From positions 1 to 64,000 of the forward strand of contig CAJTOO010000018.1 in assembly GCA_910577735.1 (NCBI GenBank): a DNA stretch of 64,000 nucleotides, read 5' to 3'. This document shows, one piece after another, positions 45,084-52,718 of this stretch (positions within the stretch are counted from its first letter, which is position 1; each line of letters opens with the position of its first letter). The DNA is from an uncultured Lachnospiraceae bacterium. GTDB taxonomy: Bacteria > Bacillota > Clostridia > Lachnospirales > Lachnospiraceae. A program made the position numbers and the translations under genes. The notes below the pieces were generated by a model. That model saw only the letters and a list, made by a program, of their open reading frames with translations, had not been told where the DNA came from and did not search any database.

Positions 45084-47588
45084 ATGCAGAATACAGACAG
45101 AGCGGGCGAATCAAAGAAAAAGAAGAGAAAAAGGACCATTGATAAGGCAAAAGTGGCTGAGAATAAAAAGAAGACAAAAGCCAAAAAGGCCAGGCTCAAA
45201 GCCCAAAGCCGGGAAGAAAAGGAACGGGAAAAAGGTGAAAAATCCGCGAAACTTAAGGGCAGTAAGGTTACAAGAGCCGAAATCACGATTATAGAACTCG
45301 GAGAAGATCAGGACGAGGATCTGCTGGCAGCAGCGTTTGAAGAAGTTGAAGCCCTGTGTATGCCGGAAGACATGGAAGCGGAAGAACTGGAAGACGTGGA
45401 AGAAGCAGACGATATGGAAGTGGCAGAAGATGCGGAAGCAGGGACAGAGGCAGATGCGGAAGATGTGGAAGCAGGAATAGAAGCAGCGGATGAATCGGAA
45501 GATGCGGAGGCAGGGACAGAGGCAGATGTGGAAGCAGGAATAGAAGCAGCGGATGAATCAGAAGATGCGGAGTCGGAGACAGAAGCAGCAGCTGAGCCCC
45601 AAAATGCCGATGTAAAAACAGAAGCAGAGAAGGGGAAGAATAAGAGGGCAGGGAAATCTCCAGGCGGGAATCGTAAGGAAGAGGTGAAGCCCACAGGCAG
45701 TAAGAGTCAGAAGACCGGGAAGTCCGGTAAAAGGAAAGATGCTCAAAAGTTGAAAAAGAAAGCAGGCATCTTGGCAGCCTGTATCCTGGTGCTTGCGCTT
45801 GCGGGAGCGGGCATCAACTTTGGCATGCAGCGTCATCTGAAGAAACTTGAGGCAGAGAGCGCTGTGGTGGAAGCCATGGTACATACAGAGGCAGTGGAAC
45901 TTGCCAGACACAGTAAGATCGCCCACCAGAAGGAACATCTTCAGAGAAATGCCGGCAAAGGCACTTCTAAAGCCCTGGTGGATGCGGCACGTTTCATGCT
46001 GGACGGTGTGAAGAAGAGACCAAAGCCGGTGGAGATTACGGAGGAGAATGCACTTGATTTTGCCACCATAGAAAGTTGTCTGATCAATACGGATACAGGG
46101 AAGGTGGATGTGACGATGTCAGCCGAAGGGTTGGCGATCAGTGATGACGGTTACTATTATCTTTTTGAAGAAAAGACTTATGATACGGAATTGACCGGTG
46201 AAGAATATATTATTGAGGAGCCGAAGGATGTAGATTTGACCTTTTCGGTCAATCTGAACTATAACTCTGCCAGTTCCAGACTGTTTTCCAAGTTTGTGGT
46301 GGCCATCAAGAAGGACGGCCAGTTTATGGCGGTCAGCAGGCCCCGCTATATCACGAACCCGGAAGCCATTGCCAAGTACAGGCCTTCTTTTGGAAACACC
46401 AAATCCAAGAAAGGACTTCTGGTGGATCCGAATAAACTAAGAGGTACGGAACTGGATGATCTGGGCGTTAAACATGCGGCCTATAACATTCCCATGAGTA
46501 AGATTCTGGGGGAAACAACCATGGCCGTCTATCCCACTATTTACTATAATTACAATGGCAGAACTTATGCTTTTAACGGACAGGCTATCTCAGAGTATGA
46601 TTTTGTGTTCACCACACTGTCCAATAAAGGTATTACAACAACAGCTATTATTTTAAATGATATGGCCCCGGGACATACACAGTTGATTCATCCCAAGGCC
46701 CGCTCCGGTAACAAGCGTTCTCTTTATTACGCATTTAACGGGACAGATGATTCCGGTACGGAATATATGGCGGCCATAGGCTCGTTTCTGGCATCCCGGT
46801 ATTCCGGTACCGGGCATGGTACTGTTATGAACTGGGTTATCAGCAATGAGATCAATGCCAGAAGTGAATGGAATTATATAGAATACATGGATACGGAAAG
46901 TTACGTGGAAGAATTTGCCAAACCGTTCCGAATTTTCTACAATGCGATTGTCAGTGTGAACGGCAATGCCAGGGTGTATATTTCTTTAGACCAGCAGTGG
47001 GGCAAGAGCCTGTATTCTAACAATGGCTATGGGTCAAAGGAGATTCTGGACGAATTTAACAGAAATATCAAGAATGGCGGCAATATAGACTGGGGATTGG
47101 CACAGCATCCGTATAATTATCCGCTGACCAGTGCCAAAGCATGGAGTCTGAGCAGCAAAGCGGCGTCCTATGTGACGGAGTCAGAAAACACACCGGTGCT
47201 CACTATCAAGAACATCCATGTGCTTACCAATTATCTGCAAAAGCCGGAGATGCTTACCGACGACGGCAAGGTGCGGCATCTGATTTTAAGTGAGATGGGT
47301 TATACTTCCACAGCAGGTCAGGATCTGCAGGCGGCGTCCTTTGCTTATGCCTACAAGATTATCGAGGCCAATCAGTACATAGACAGTGTGCTGTTATCCC
47401 GGCAGACAGATGCGTCCGTGGAGGTGCAGCAGGGACTCGCCCTGGGAATCAATGATCCAGGAGGTGCGCCCAAATCTCTCTATACGGTATATAAATATAT
47501 AGACACGCCGGAATGTGCACAATATACAGATTATCTGCTGCCAGTCATCGGTATCTCCAGCTGGAGTGAAGTGATCAGGCAGCATTAG
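45084..47588 (+). CDS. Membrane-anchored DUF5722 protein with acidic repeat region
   Basis: An 834-residue protein. It starts with a Lys-rich cytoplasmic tail (about 1-55), then an acidic Glu/Ala-rich stretch with tandem repeats (about 85-175), another basic stretch, one membrane segment (KKAGILAACILVLALAGAGINFG, about 228-250) and a large extracellular part. Residues about 380-830 match DUF5722, a glycosidase-like barrel; VMNWVISNEINARSEW contains an Asn-Glu pair such as the acid/base of clan A glycosidases. Activity is not established. It has its own promoter and a leader with an attenuator-like hairpin. Confidence 0.82.
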   Translation: MQNTDRAGESKKKKRKRTIDKAKVAENKKKTKAKKARLKAQSREEKEREKGEKSAKLKGSKVTRAEITIIELGEDQDEDLLAAAFEEVEALCMPEDMEAEELEDVEEADDMEVAEDAEAGTEADAEDVEAGIEAADESEDAEAGTEADVEAGIEAADESEDAESETEAAAEPQNADVKTEAEKGKNKRAGKSPGGNRKEEVKPTGSKSQKTGKSGKRKDAQKLKKKAGILAACILVLALAGAGINFGMQRHLKKLEAESAVVEAMVHTEAVELARHSKIAHQKEHLQRNAGKGTSKALVDAARFMLDGVKKRPKPVEITEENALDFATIESCLINTDTGKVDVTMSAEGLAISDDGYYYLFEEKTYDTELTGEEYIIEEPKDVDLTFSVNLNYNSASSRLFSKFVVAIKKDGQFMAVSRPRYITNPEAIAKYRPSFGNTKSKKGLLVDPNKLRGTELDDLGVKHAAYNIPMSKILGETTMAVYPTIYYNYNGRTYAFNGQAISEYDFVFTTLSNKGITTTAIILNDMAPGHTQLIHPKARSGNKRSLYYAFNGTDDSGTEYMAAIGSFLASRYSGTGHGTVMNWVISNEINARSEWNYIEYMDTESYVEEFAKPFRIFYNAIVSVNGNARVYISLDQQWGKSLYSNNGYGSKEILDEFNRNIKNGGNIDWGLAQHPYNYPLTSAKAWSLSSKAASYVTESENTPVLTIKNIHVLTNYLQKPEMLTDDGKVRHLILSEMGYTSTAGQDLQAASFAYAYKIIEANQYIDSVLLSRQTDASVEVQQGLALGINDPGGAPKSLYTVYKYIDTPECAQYTDYLLPVIGISSWSEVIRQH
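45429..45575 (+). repeat. Tandem coding repeat, acidic
   Basis: Two imperfect copies of a unit of about 70-80 bases encode EDAEAGTEAD(AED)VEAGIEAADES. The second lacks three codons. Few base differences suggest a recent, length-variable tract. Confidence 0.7.
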
Positions 47589-47640
47589 GAGTCAGGCAAT
47601 TGACCTGGCAGACATAGGATTGGGGGCTGTGAAATAACAG

Positions 47641-48156
47641 TCAGAATAATTTGGAAACAAGATACTGGTAGATATCCTGGTTATTCTTCTGCCAGTTGGC
47701 GCAGATGGCGCCGGCAGTATCTTCATCGGGGACGGACAAGGTGATTTCCACCATGGTCACGTCCTTTTCCTTTGCCATAAGATGCGCTTCATATTCGCCG
47801 GAAGTGGATTTGTAATAATCGGCCAGAACGGATACCTCGTTACGCATCTCCATTTCATGATCTTTGAAAAAGGAAGACACATCCTCCTTGATGGAGTCGT
47901 TTATGCGATTGCCAAAAAAGGACAGCGTAGAACGTCCTTCCTCGGTGATTTCCAGATAAGTGCGGTTGCGGTGGGATCTGGCAACAATCAGCTCTGTGTC
48001 GATCAGTTCCGCAATAATCTGCTGTAAGGTCAGAAAGGTGGTATATTCCCGCTCTAAGATAAAGTCGCCTACCTGAGCCTTGGTCAAAGGGAAGGTGACA
48101 CGGTCCAGCATATAGAGAACAATCAGTTTATAGAGGGTCAAGGGGTCATGTGTCAT
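47641..48156 (-). CDS. DUF4364-family winged-helix protein
   Basis: 171 residues. The N-terminal LTLYKLIVLYMLDRVTFPLTKAQVGDFILEREYTTFLTLQQIIAEL looks like a winged helix and matches the DUF4364 family of Clostridia. The C-terminal part (VTMVEITLSVPDEDTAGAICANWQKN) is typical of the family. It is probably a transcription regulator; no target is known. Its start overlaps the stop of the radical SAM gene by four bases (ATGA), so it is the third gene of the malic enzyme operon. Confidence 0.83.
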   Translation of the reverse strand: MTHDPLTLYKLIVLYMLDRVTFPLTKAQVGDFILEREYTTFLTLQQIIAELIDTELIVARSHRNRTYLEITEEGRSTLSFFGNRINDSIKEDVSSFFKDHEMEMRNEVSVLADYYKSTSGEYEAHLMAKEKDVTMVEITLSVPDEDTAGAICANWQKNNQDIYQYLVSKLF

Positions 48157-49100
48157 GGTGTGAGCCTTTCATAGTTTGAGCCTTGTCTGGCGCCCTGCTG
48201 TTTCATGGCATGGTGCAGTGTGTTCAGTACATGTCGCTTGTCCAGACTCCACAGAGGGGCCAGCAGGAGATTACGGGGGCCGTCACCGGTGAGCCTGTGT
48301 ACCACAATCTCAGGGGACAGGTGTTTCAGGCAGCGGATGAGCAGTGACGTATAACTTTCTTGCGTGAGGGGAAGGTAGGTTCCCTTCTCATACAGAGAGG
48401 CAAGATCTGTGCCTCTTAAAATATGTAACAATTGTAATTTAACTCCCCAGGTGCCGATGCCATTCAAGTGTGTGATAGTCTGTAACACCTGTTCTGGTGT
48501 TTCGTCAGGAAGACCGAGAATCACGTGTGTGATGACGGGGATGCCAATTTCCTGCAAGTGATTGACACATCTGTCATATGTTGACAAAGGATAGCCGCGC
48601 CTGATAAGACGGGCGGTTTTCTCATGAATAGTCTGTAATCCCAGTTCTATCCAGACAAACTTGTCAGGGAACTTTCTCTGAAGATTGACTAATAGGGTCA
48701 GTACATTATCCGGCATACAGTCTGGTCTGGTGGCGATGGAGATGCCGGCTACTGTGGGTTCAGCAAGAGCTTCCTCATAAATCTGCTGAAGATAGGGCAG
48801 TGGGCCATAAGTATTGGTGTAGGCCTGGAAGTATGCGATGCAGCGCTGTCCTGTCTTTTTATGATGAAAAAGAGCCTTGCCTGCATCCAGCTGTGCCCGG
48901 ACGGAAGGATAGTCCAGACTGTCCACAGCGAATTCGCCGCTGCCGCCGGCACTGCAGAAAATACAGCCGTTATTTCCAAGCGTACCGTCCCGATTGGGGC
49001 AGGTAAACCCGGCGTTCAGAGCAATCTTATATAGTTTTTCCCCATAGGTATTCTTGCAGTAGGCGTCCAGGGAATAGTAGGGTTTACCGTGCCAGTCCAT
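48153..49100 (-). CDS. TIGR01212/YhcC-family radical SAM protein
   Basis: 315 residues. The [4Fe-4S] motif is the extended CPNRDGTLGNNGCIFC typical of YhcC-like proteins rather than plain CxxxCxxC. AYFQAYTNTYGPL, GISIATRPDC and WIELGLQTIHEKTARLIRRG follow, as in the family. YhcC-type proteins are related to Elp3-like radical SAM enzymes; their substrate is not settled. Start and stop overlap both neighbours (TAATG with malic enzyme, ATGA with DUF4364), so all three are translated from one message. Confidence 0.9.
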   Translation of the reverse strand: MDWHGKPYYSLDAYCKNTYGEKLYKIALNAGFTCPNRDGTLGNNGCIFCSAGGSGEFAVDSLDYPSVRAQLDAGKALFHHKKTGQRCIAYFQAYTNTYGPLPYLQQIYEEALAEPTVAGISIATRPDCMPDNVLTLLVNLQRKFPDKFVWIELGLQTIHEKTARLIRRGYPLSTYDRCVNHLQEIGIPVITHVILGLPDETPEQVLQTITHLNGIGTWGVKLQLLHILRGTDLASLYEKGTYLPLTQESYTSLLIRCLKHLSPEIVVHRLTGDGPRNLLLAPLWSLDKRHVLNTLHHAMKQQGARQGSNYERLTP

Positions 49101-50251
49101 TATTTAATATGTGCCTTCACGGCGGCGGCTACCACTTCTGCTACCTGAGGATCAAAGGCTTCCGGCATGATGTTGTCTTCGCTCAGCTTGTCCTCCGGTA
49201 CAAGGCCGGCGATGGCGTGGGCGGCTGCCAGCTTCATCTCTTCTGTAATCTGCACTGCGCGTCCTTCCAGAGCGCCTTTGAAGATTCCGGGGAAGGCAAC
49301 CACATTGTTGACCTGGTTGGGGAAGTCGGAACGTCCGGTACCAACCACCCGTGCACCTGCGGCCCTGGCGGCATCCGGCATGATTTCCGGTACGGGGTTG
49401 GCCATGGCAAAGAGGATGGAATCCTTGTTCATGGAAGATACCATATCGGGTGTTACAATATTAGGAGCGGAAACACCTACGAAGATATCTGCACCTTTCA
49501 GGGCATCTGCCAGTGAGCCGCTCTCGTTATTGGGGTTTGTCACTTCCGTCATTTTCTGCTGCATCCAGTTGAGACCTTCGGTATCTTTACCGACAATTCC
49601 CACCTTATCACACATGATCACGTTGGGAAACCCGTAGGTCAGAAGAAGCTTTGTGATAGCCACGCCGGCGCTGCCTGCCCCGTTTACTACCACTTTACAG
49701 TTTTCCTTCTGTTTGTTTACTACTTTGAGGGCATTGATGATGCCGGCCAGTACCACAATAGCCGTGCCGTGCTGGTCATCGTGGAAAACCGGGATATCCA
49801 GAATCTTTTTCAAACGCTCTTCAATTTCAAAGCAGCGGGGGGCGCTGATGTCTTCCAGATTGATGCCGCCAAAGCCGGGGGCCAGATAAGTGACTGCTTT
49901 GATGATCTCTTCGGTGTCCTGGGTGTCTAAACAGATTGGCACTGCATTGACGCCGCCAAACTCCTTAAACAGGACTGCTTTACCTTCCATCACAGGCATG
50001 GCTGCATGGGGACCGATATTGCCGAGACCGAGAACCGCGCTGCCGTCTGATACCACGGCGACGGTGTTGGATTTCCAGGTATAGGTGTAAGCGGCTTCTT
50101 TATCTTGGGCAATGACTTTACAGGGTTCCGCCACACCTGGTGTGTAGGCCAGGGATAAATCCTCCCGTGTCTTAACAGGCGTCTTGGAGACTGTCTCTAA
50201 CTTGCCCTGCCATTGTCTGTGCAGTTCCAGTGCTTTTTCGTTGGTTGTCAT
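49100..50251 (-). CDS. Malic enzyme, short prokaryotic form
   Basis: 383 residues. It oxidatively decarboxylates malate to pyruvate with NAD(P). Motifs: [49 protein letters not shown], the metal/catalytic [10 protein letters not shown], and the Rossmann loop [12 protein letters not shown]. At this length it lacks the phosphotransacetylase-like domain of the long MaeB type. The frame extends to 50329, but GAGG 7 bases before ATG 50251 marks the start. A cre-like 14-mer lies 134 bases upstream (50385-50398). Confidence 0.93.
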   Translation of the reverse strand: MTTNEKALELHRQWQGKLETVSKTPVKTREDLSLAYTPGVAEPCKVIAQDKEAAYTYTWKSNTVAVVSDGSAVLGLGNIGPHAAMPVMEGKAVLFKEFGGVNAVPICLDTQDTEEIIKAVTYLAPGFGGINLEDISAPRCFEIEERLKKILDIPVFHDDQHGTAIVVLAGIINALKVVNKQKENCKVVVNGAGSAGVAITKLLLTYGFPNVIMCDKVGIVGKDTEGLNWMQQKMTEVTNPNNESGSLADALKGADIFVGVSAPNIVTPDMVSSMNKDSILFAMANPVPEIMPDAARAAGARVVGTGRSDFPNQVNNVVAFPGIFKGALEGRAVQITEEMKLAAAHAIAGLVPEDKLSEDNIMPEAFDPQVAEVVAAAVKAHIK

Positions 50252-50384
50252 AGGAATACCTCGTTTCTTTCCGTTCTTACTTAAGAATCTTTCATGCTTT
50301 ATATTATAGTATTTGCAAAGTGGTTGCAACTTCTTTATCCTAAGATGGCAATACGTATGCGTGTACAGGAATCAGGGAATGGAG

Positions 50385-50398
50385 AGAAAACGTTTACA
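50385..50398. promoter_or_regulatory. cre-like/LacI-type half-palindromic site upstream of malic enzyme
   Basis: AGAAAACGTTTACA fits the cre consensus TGWAARCGYTWNCW at 13 of 14 positions and shares AAACGTTTACA with the perfect palindrome at 51657-51670. It overlaps the stop codon of the lacI-type gene. Confidence 0.45.
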
Positions 50399-51461
50399 TT
50401 CTATTGGCTGCATCCCACCTCGCGGTACTTTCCCGAACCACCAGCTGGGATGTAATGGTCGGAATCCTGCCGATTTCCTTTTTCCTGATCACGGAAAGGA
50501 GTGTTTGTATGACGGTGTGGCCGAACAGGTCGCTGTGCCGTTTTACGGTGGTCAGGCTGGGGGTATAGTAAGATGCCATGGGAAATTCTTCACAGCTTAT
50601 TATGGAAATTTGCGCAGGAACTTGTATGCCGGCTTCAGAGAAAGCACGGAGTGCGCCGAGTGCAACATTGTCGTTGACAGCCAGCACGGCACTGGCATGA
50701 GCCTGGTTTTGGATCAGGCTGCGGGCAGCGGTATAACCGTCTGTCACATAGTAGTCAGACAGGTGGATCAGATCCGGACTGACGGGAAGTCCTAATCGGA
50801 GCAGGGTATCTTTATAGACTTTCAGCCTGCTTTCGGTGATGGTGATCCCGGCTTCACCGCCCAGAAAGGCAATGTTCTTATGCCCTAAAGAGGCGAGATA
50901 TTCTATGGCCTGCACCATGCCGGTATTTTCCTCACGGTTCAGATACACGGCTGTGACATTTGGAACAGGGTCGCTGAGTATGACGAGGGGAACACATTGT
51001 GACAGTTTACGAAGAGCTTCCTGATATTCCGGATCGGGTGCGGACAGATCCAGCTGCCCGCCGGCAATTACAGCACCTGCAACCTGCGACTCAAGAAGCA
51101 TTTGAAAATAGTCCTGTTCCTTAAAATTCCGCGGGCGGCGGGAGAGCCGGGAGGAAAACATGGTGTTGAACAGGAATACAGAAAATCCGTTTTGGTGGGC
51201 AGTTGCTTCTATTTCACAAAACAGGCTGGAGAAATAGGGGTTGGAAATGTCGGGGATCGTAACGCCAATACTGCTTGTGCGTCTGGAAACGAGCCCTTTT
51301 GCCAGGGCATTTGGAGTATAATCCTGTTTCCTTATCGCTTCCTCCACTCTCTGCCGCGTTTCCGGCAGTACAGGTGCGGTACCGTTAATAACACGGGACA
51401 CGGTAGCTATGGATACACCGCTGGCGCGGGCAATATCTTTAATGGTAGCAGGGGTTTTCAT
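50394..51461 (-). CDS. LacI-family transcriptional regulator of the glucosaminide locus
   Basis: About 355 residues. The N-terminal helix-turn-helix ATIKDIARASGVSIATVSRVINGTAPVLPETRQRV is classical LacI with the hinge helix after it. The periplasmic-binding-like effector domain follows (SSIGVTIPDISNPYFSSLF, GHKNIAFLGG, AVLAVNDNVALGALRAF). The frame opens at 51524, but AAGGAG precedes ATG 51461. It is divergent from the ROK-GH9-ABC-NagB operon, whose promoter spacer is a 16-base palindrome. Repression relieved by an imported or phosphorylated amino sugar is the likely scheme; effector not known. Confidence 0.92.
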   Translation of the reverse strand: MKTPATIKDIARASGVSIATVSRVINGTAPVLPETRQRVEEAIRKQDYTPNALAKGLVSRRTSSIGVTIPDISNPYFSSLFCEIEATAHQNGFSVFLFNTMFSSRLSRRPRNFKEQDYFQMLLESQVAGAVIAGGQLDLSAPDPEYQEALRKLSQCVPLVILSDPVPNVTAVYLNREENTGMVQAIEYLASLGHKNIAFLGGEAGITITESRLKVYKDTLLRLGLPVSPDLIHLSDYYVTDGYTAARSLIQNQAHASAVLAVNDNVALGALRAFSEAGIQVPAQISIISCEEFPMASYYTPSLTTVKRHSDLFGHTVIQTLLSVIRKKEIGRIPTITSQLVVRESTARWDAANRM

Positions 51462-51541
51462 GGATGGAAGCTCCTTTTTATTTTTCAGAAAATGATTTAC
51501 ATGATTTTCATAAAATAGAACCATGATGTTTACTTATTCAA

Positions 51542-51570
51542 ATTATAAGAGGTTAAACATAAAAATGCAA
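51542..51570 (-). promoter_or_regulatory. Candidate promoter of the lacI-type gene
   Basis: Read on the minus strand: TTGCAT (51570-51565), 17-base spacer, TATAAT (51547-51542). A GTTTAC half-site lies at 51528-51533, so autoregulation is possible. Confidence 0.45.
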
Positions 51571-51650
51571 GAAGTATATGGAAAATACACATATTATTCA
51601 AAATATTATTGTGCAAGATACCTAAAAAATGAAATAAAATTATTATCTTA

Positions 51651-51679
51651 TTGACATGTAAACGTTTACATCATATACT
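51651..51679 (+). promoter_or_regulatory. Promoter of the ROK-GH9-ABC-NagB operon
   Basis: TTGACA at 51651-51656, exact 17-base spacer, TATACT at 51674-51679. The spacer is almost wholly occupied by an operator palindrome. Confidence 0.8.
51656..51671. promoter_or_regulatory. LacI/CcpA-type operator in the promoter spacer
   Basis: ATGTAAACGTTTACAT is a perfect 16-base palindrome with the central CG typical of LacI-family sites. Its 14-base core also fits the cre consensus TGWAARCGYTWNCW at all positions, so the divergent LacI protein, CcpA, or both may bind. Confidence 0.8.
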
Positions 51680-51725
51680 CAAGATATCTTAACGATAAAA
51701 CTTTTTGTGAAAGGAGGACAAAAAG

Positions 51726-52685
51726 ACGGAAAAGAAAAACACTTATCTGGGGATGGACTTTGGCGGAACAAAGCTATTAATTGGTGAAGTGGATGCACAG
51801 GGGAATATTCTTCGCAGAAAACGGTATCCCAGTGGATGCAGGACCGAGGCGGAAGCAGTAAGGGTACTGAAGGACAGTCTGAAAGATTATATGGAGACTG
51901 TTGGAGCGGAGGGAGACATAAAGGGAGCCGGTGTGGGCATAGTCGGAACCGTGGATTACAGGAACGGTATGTGGGTTTCCATGCATCCTAAGGCAGTATC
52001 AGAGCCAATACCGCTGTCAGAACTGCTGCAGGATATTTTGCGGATTCCGGTGTGGATCGACAATGATGTAAAGAGTGCAACGACGGCGGAGATGATTTTT
52101 GGAGATGGGATTGACAGTGAGAACTTTATTTATCTCAACGTAGGGACAGGGCTGGCAGCCGGGTTCGTGGTGGACGGAAGGATTCTAAGGGGCAGCCGGA
52201 ACGATACAGGTGAGATTGGACATACGGTGTCGGACTTGCAGAGTGAAGATATCTGTATCTGCGGAAGAAAAGGGTGTATTGAAGGCGCTGTATCCGGTTA
52301 TGGATTTTCTAAAATGGCTCATAAATATGGCATTCGCAAGCAGCTCAGTCCGCAGGGAGATCTGGTATCGGTTGCCGAGTTGTATGAAAGGGCAAAGCTG
52401 GGAGAGGAGATTCCTGTTCAGATATTGGATTATGCTGCAAAAAGTCTTTCCTGCATGATAATGAATCTGGTAAAGACTCTGGATCCGGAAATGATTATCC
52501 TTGGCGGCGGCTGTGTGAGGGATGGATATTTACTGGAACATATGCGAAGATGGCTGAACCCGGATATTATGTGTACGGTGATAAAAGGAATAAAGATATC
52601 GAAGTTGAATCCTGAATTCATCGGCTTGCTGGGAGCGGCGGCACTGCCGATTGCGGTGCACAGGCAGGAGTGTCGGATGTCATAA
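51726..52685 (+). CDS. ROK-family sugar kinase (probable glucosamine or glucose kinase)
   Basis: About 319 residues. The N-terminal phosphate loop MDFGGTKLLIGEVD and GAGVGIVGTVD, then DNDVKSATTAEMIFGDG and the zinc-binding ROK motif CICGRKGCIEGAVSGYG are all present. No ATG, GTG or TTG lies between the in-frame stop at 51708 and ATG 51753. The codons from 51726 read TEKKNTYLGMDFGGTK, a normal ROK N-terminus, and AGGAGG (51712-51717) lies 8 bases before ACG 51726. I therefore propose ACG as start; ATG 51753 would remove most of the first beta-strand and has no ribosome site. First gene of the operon; it should phosphorylate the sugar freed by the GH9 enzyme. Confidence 0.85.
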   Translation, partial: TEKKNTYLGMDFGGTKLLIGEVDAQGNILRRKRYPSGCRTEAEAVRVLKDSLKDYMETVGAEGDIKGAGVGIVGTVDYRNGMWVSMHPKAVSEPIPLSELLQDILRIPVWIDNDVKSATTAEMIFGDGIDSENFIYLNVGTGLAAGFVVDGRILRGSRNDTGEIGHTVSDLQSEDICICGRKGCIEGAVSGYGFSKMAHKYGIRKQLSPQGDLVSVAELYERAKLGEEIPVQILDYAAKSLSCMIMNLVKTLDPEMIILGGGCVRDGYLLEHMRRWLNPDIMCTVIKGIKISKLNPEFIGLLGAAALPIAVHRQECRMS

Positions 52686-52718
52686 CAGCGGGCGAAAAGA
52701 AAGGAATGAGCATAAAGT

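Noticed and set aside
45429..45575. CRISPR-like repeat
   Set aside because: The repeats are in frame, adjacent and encode acidic residues; there are no unique spacers and no cas genes.
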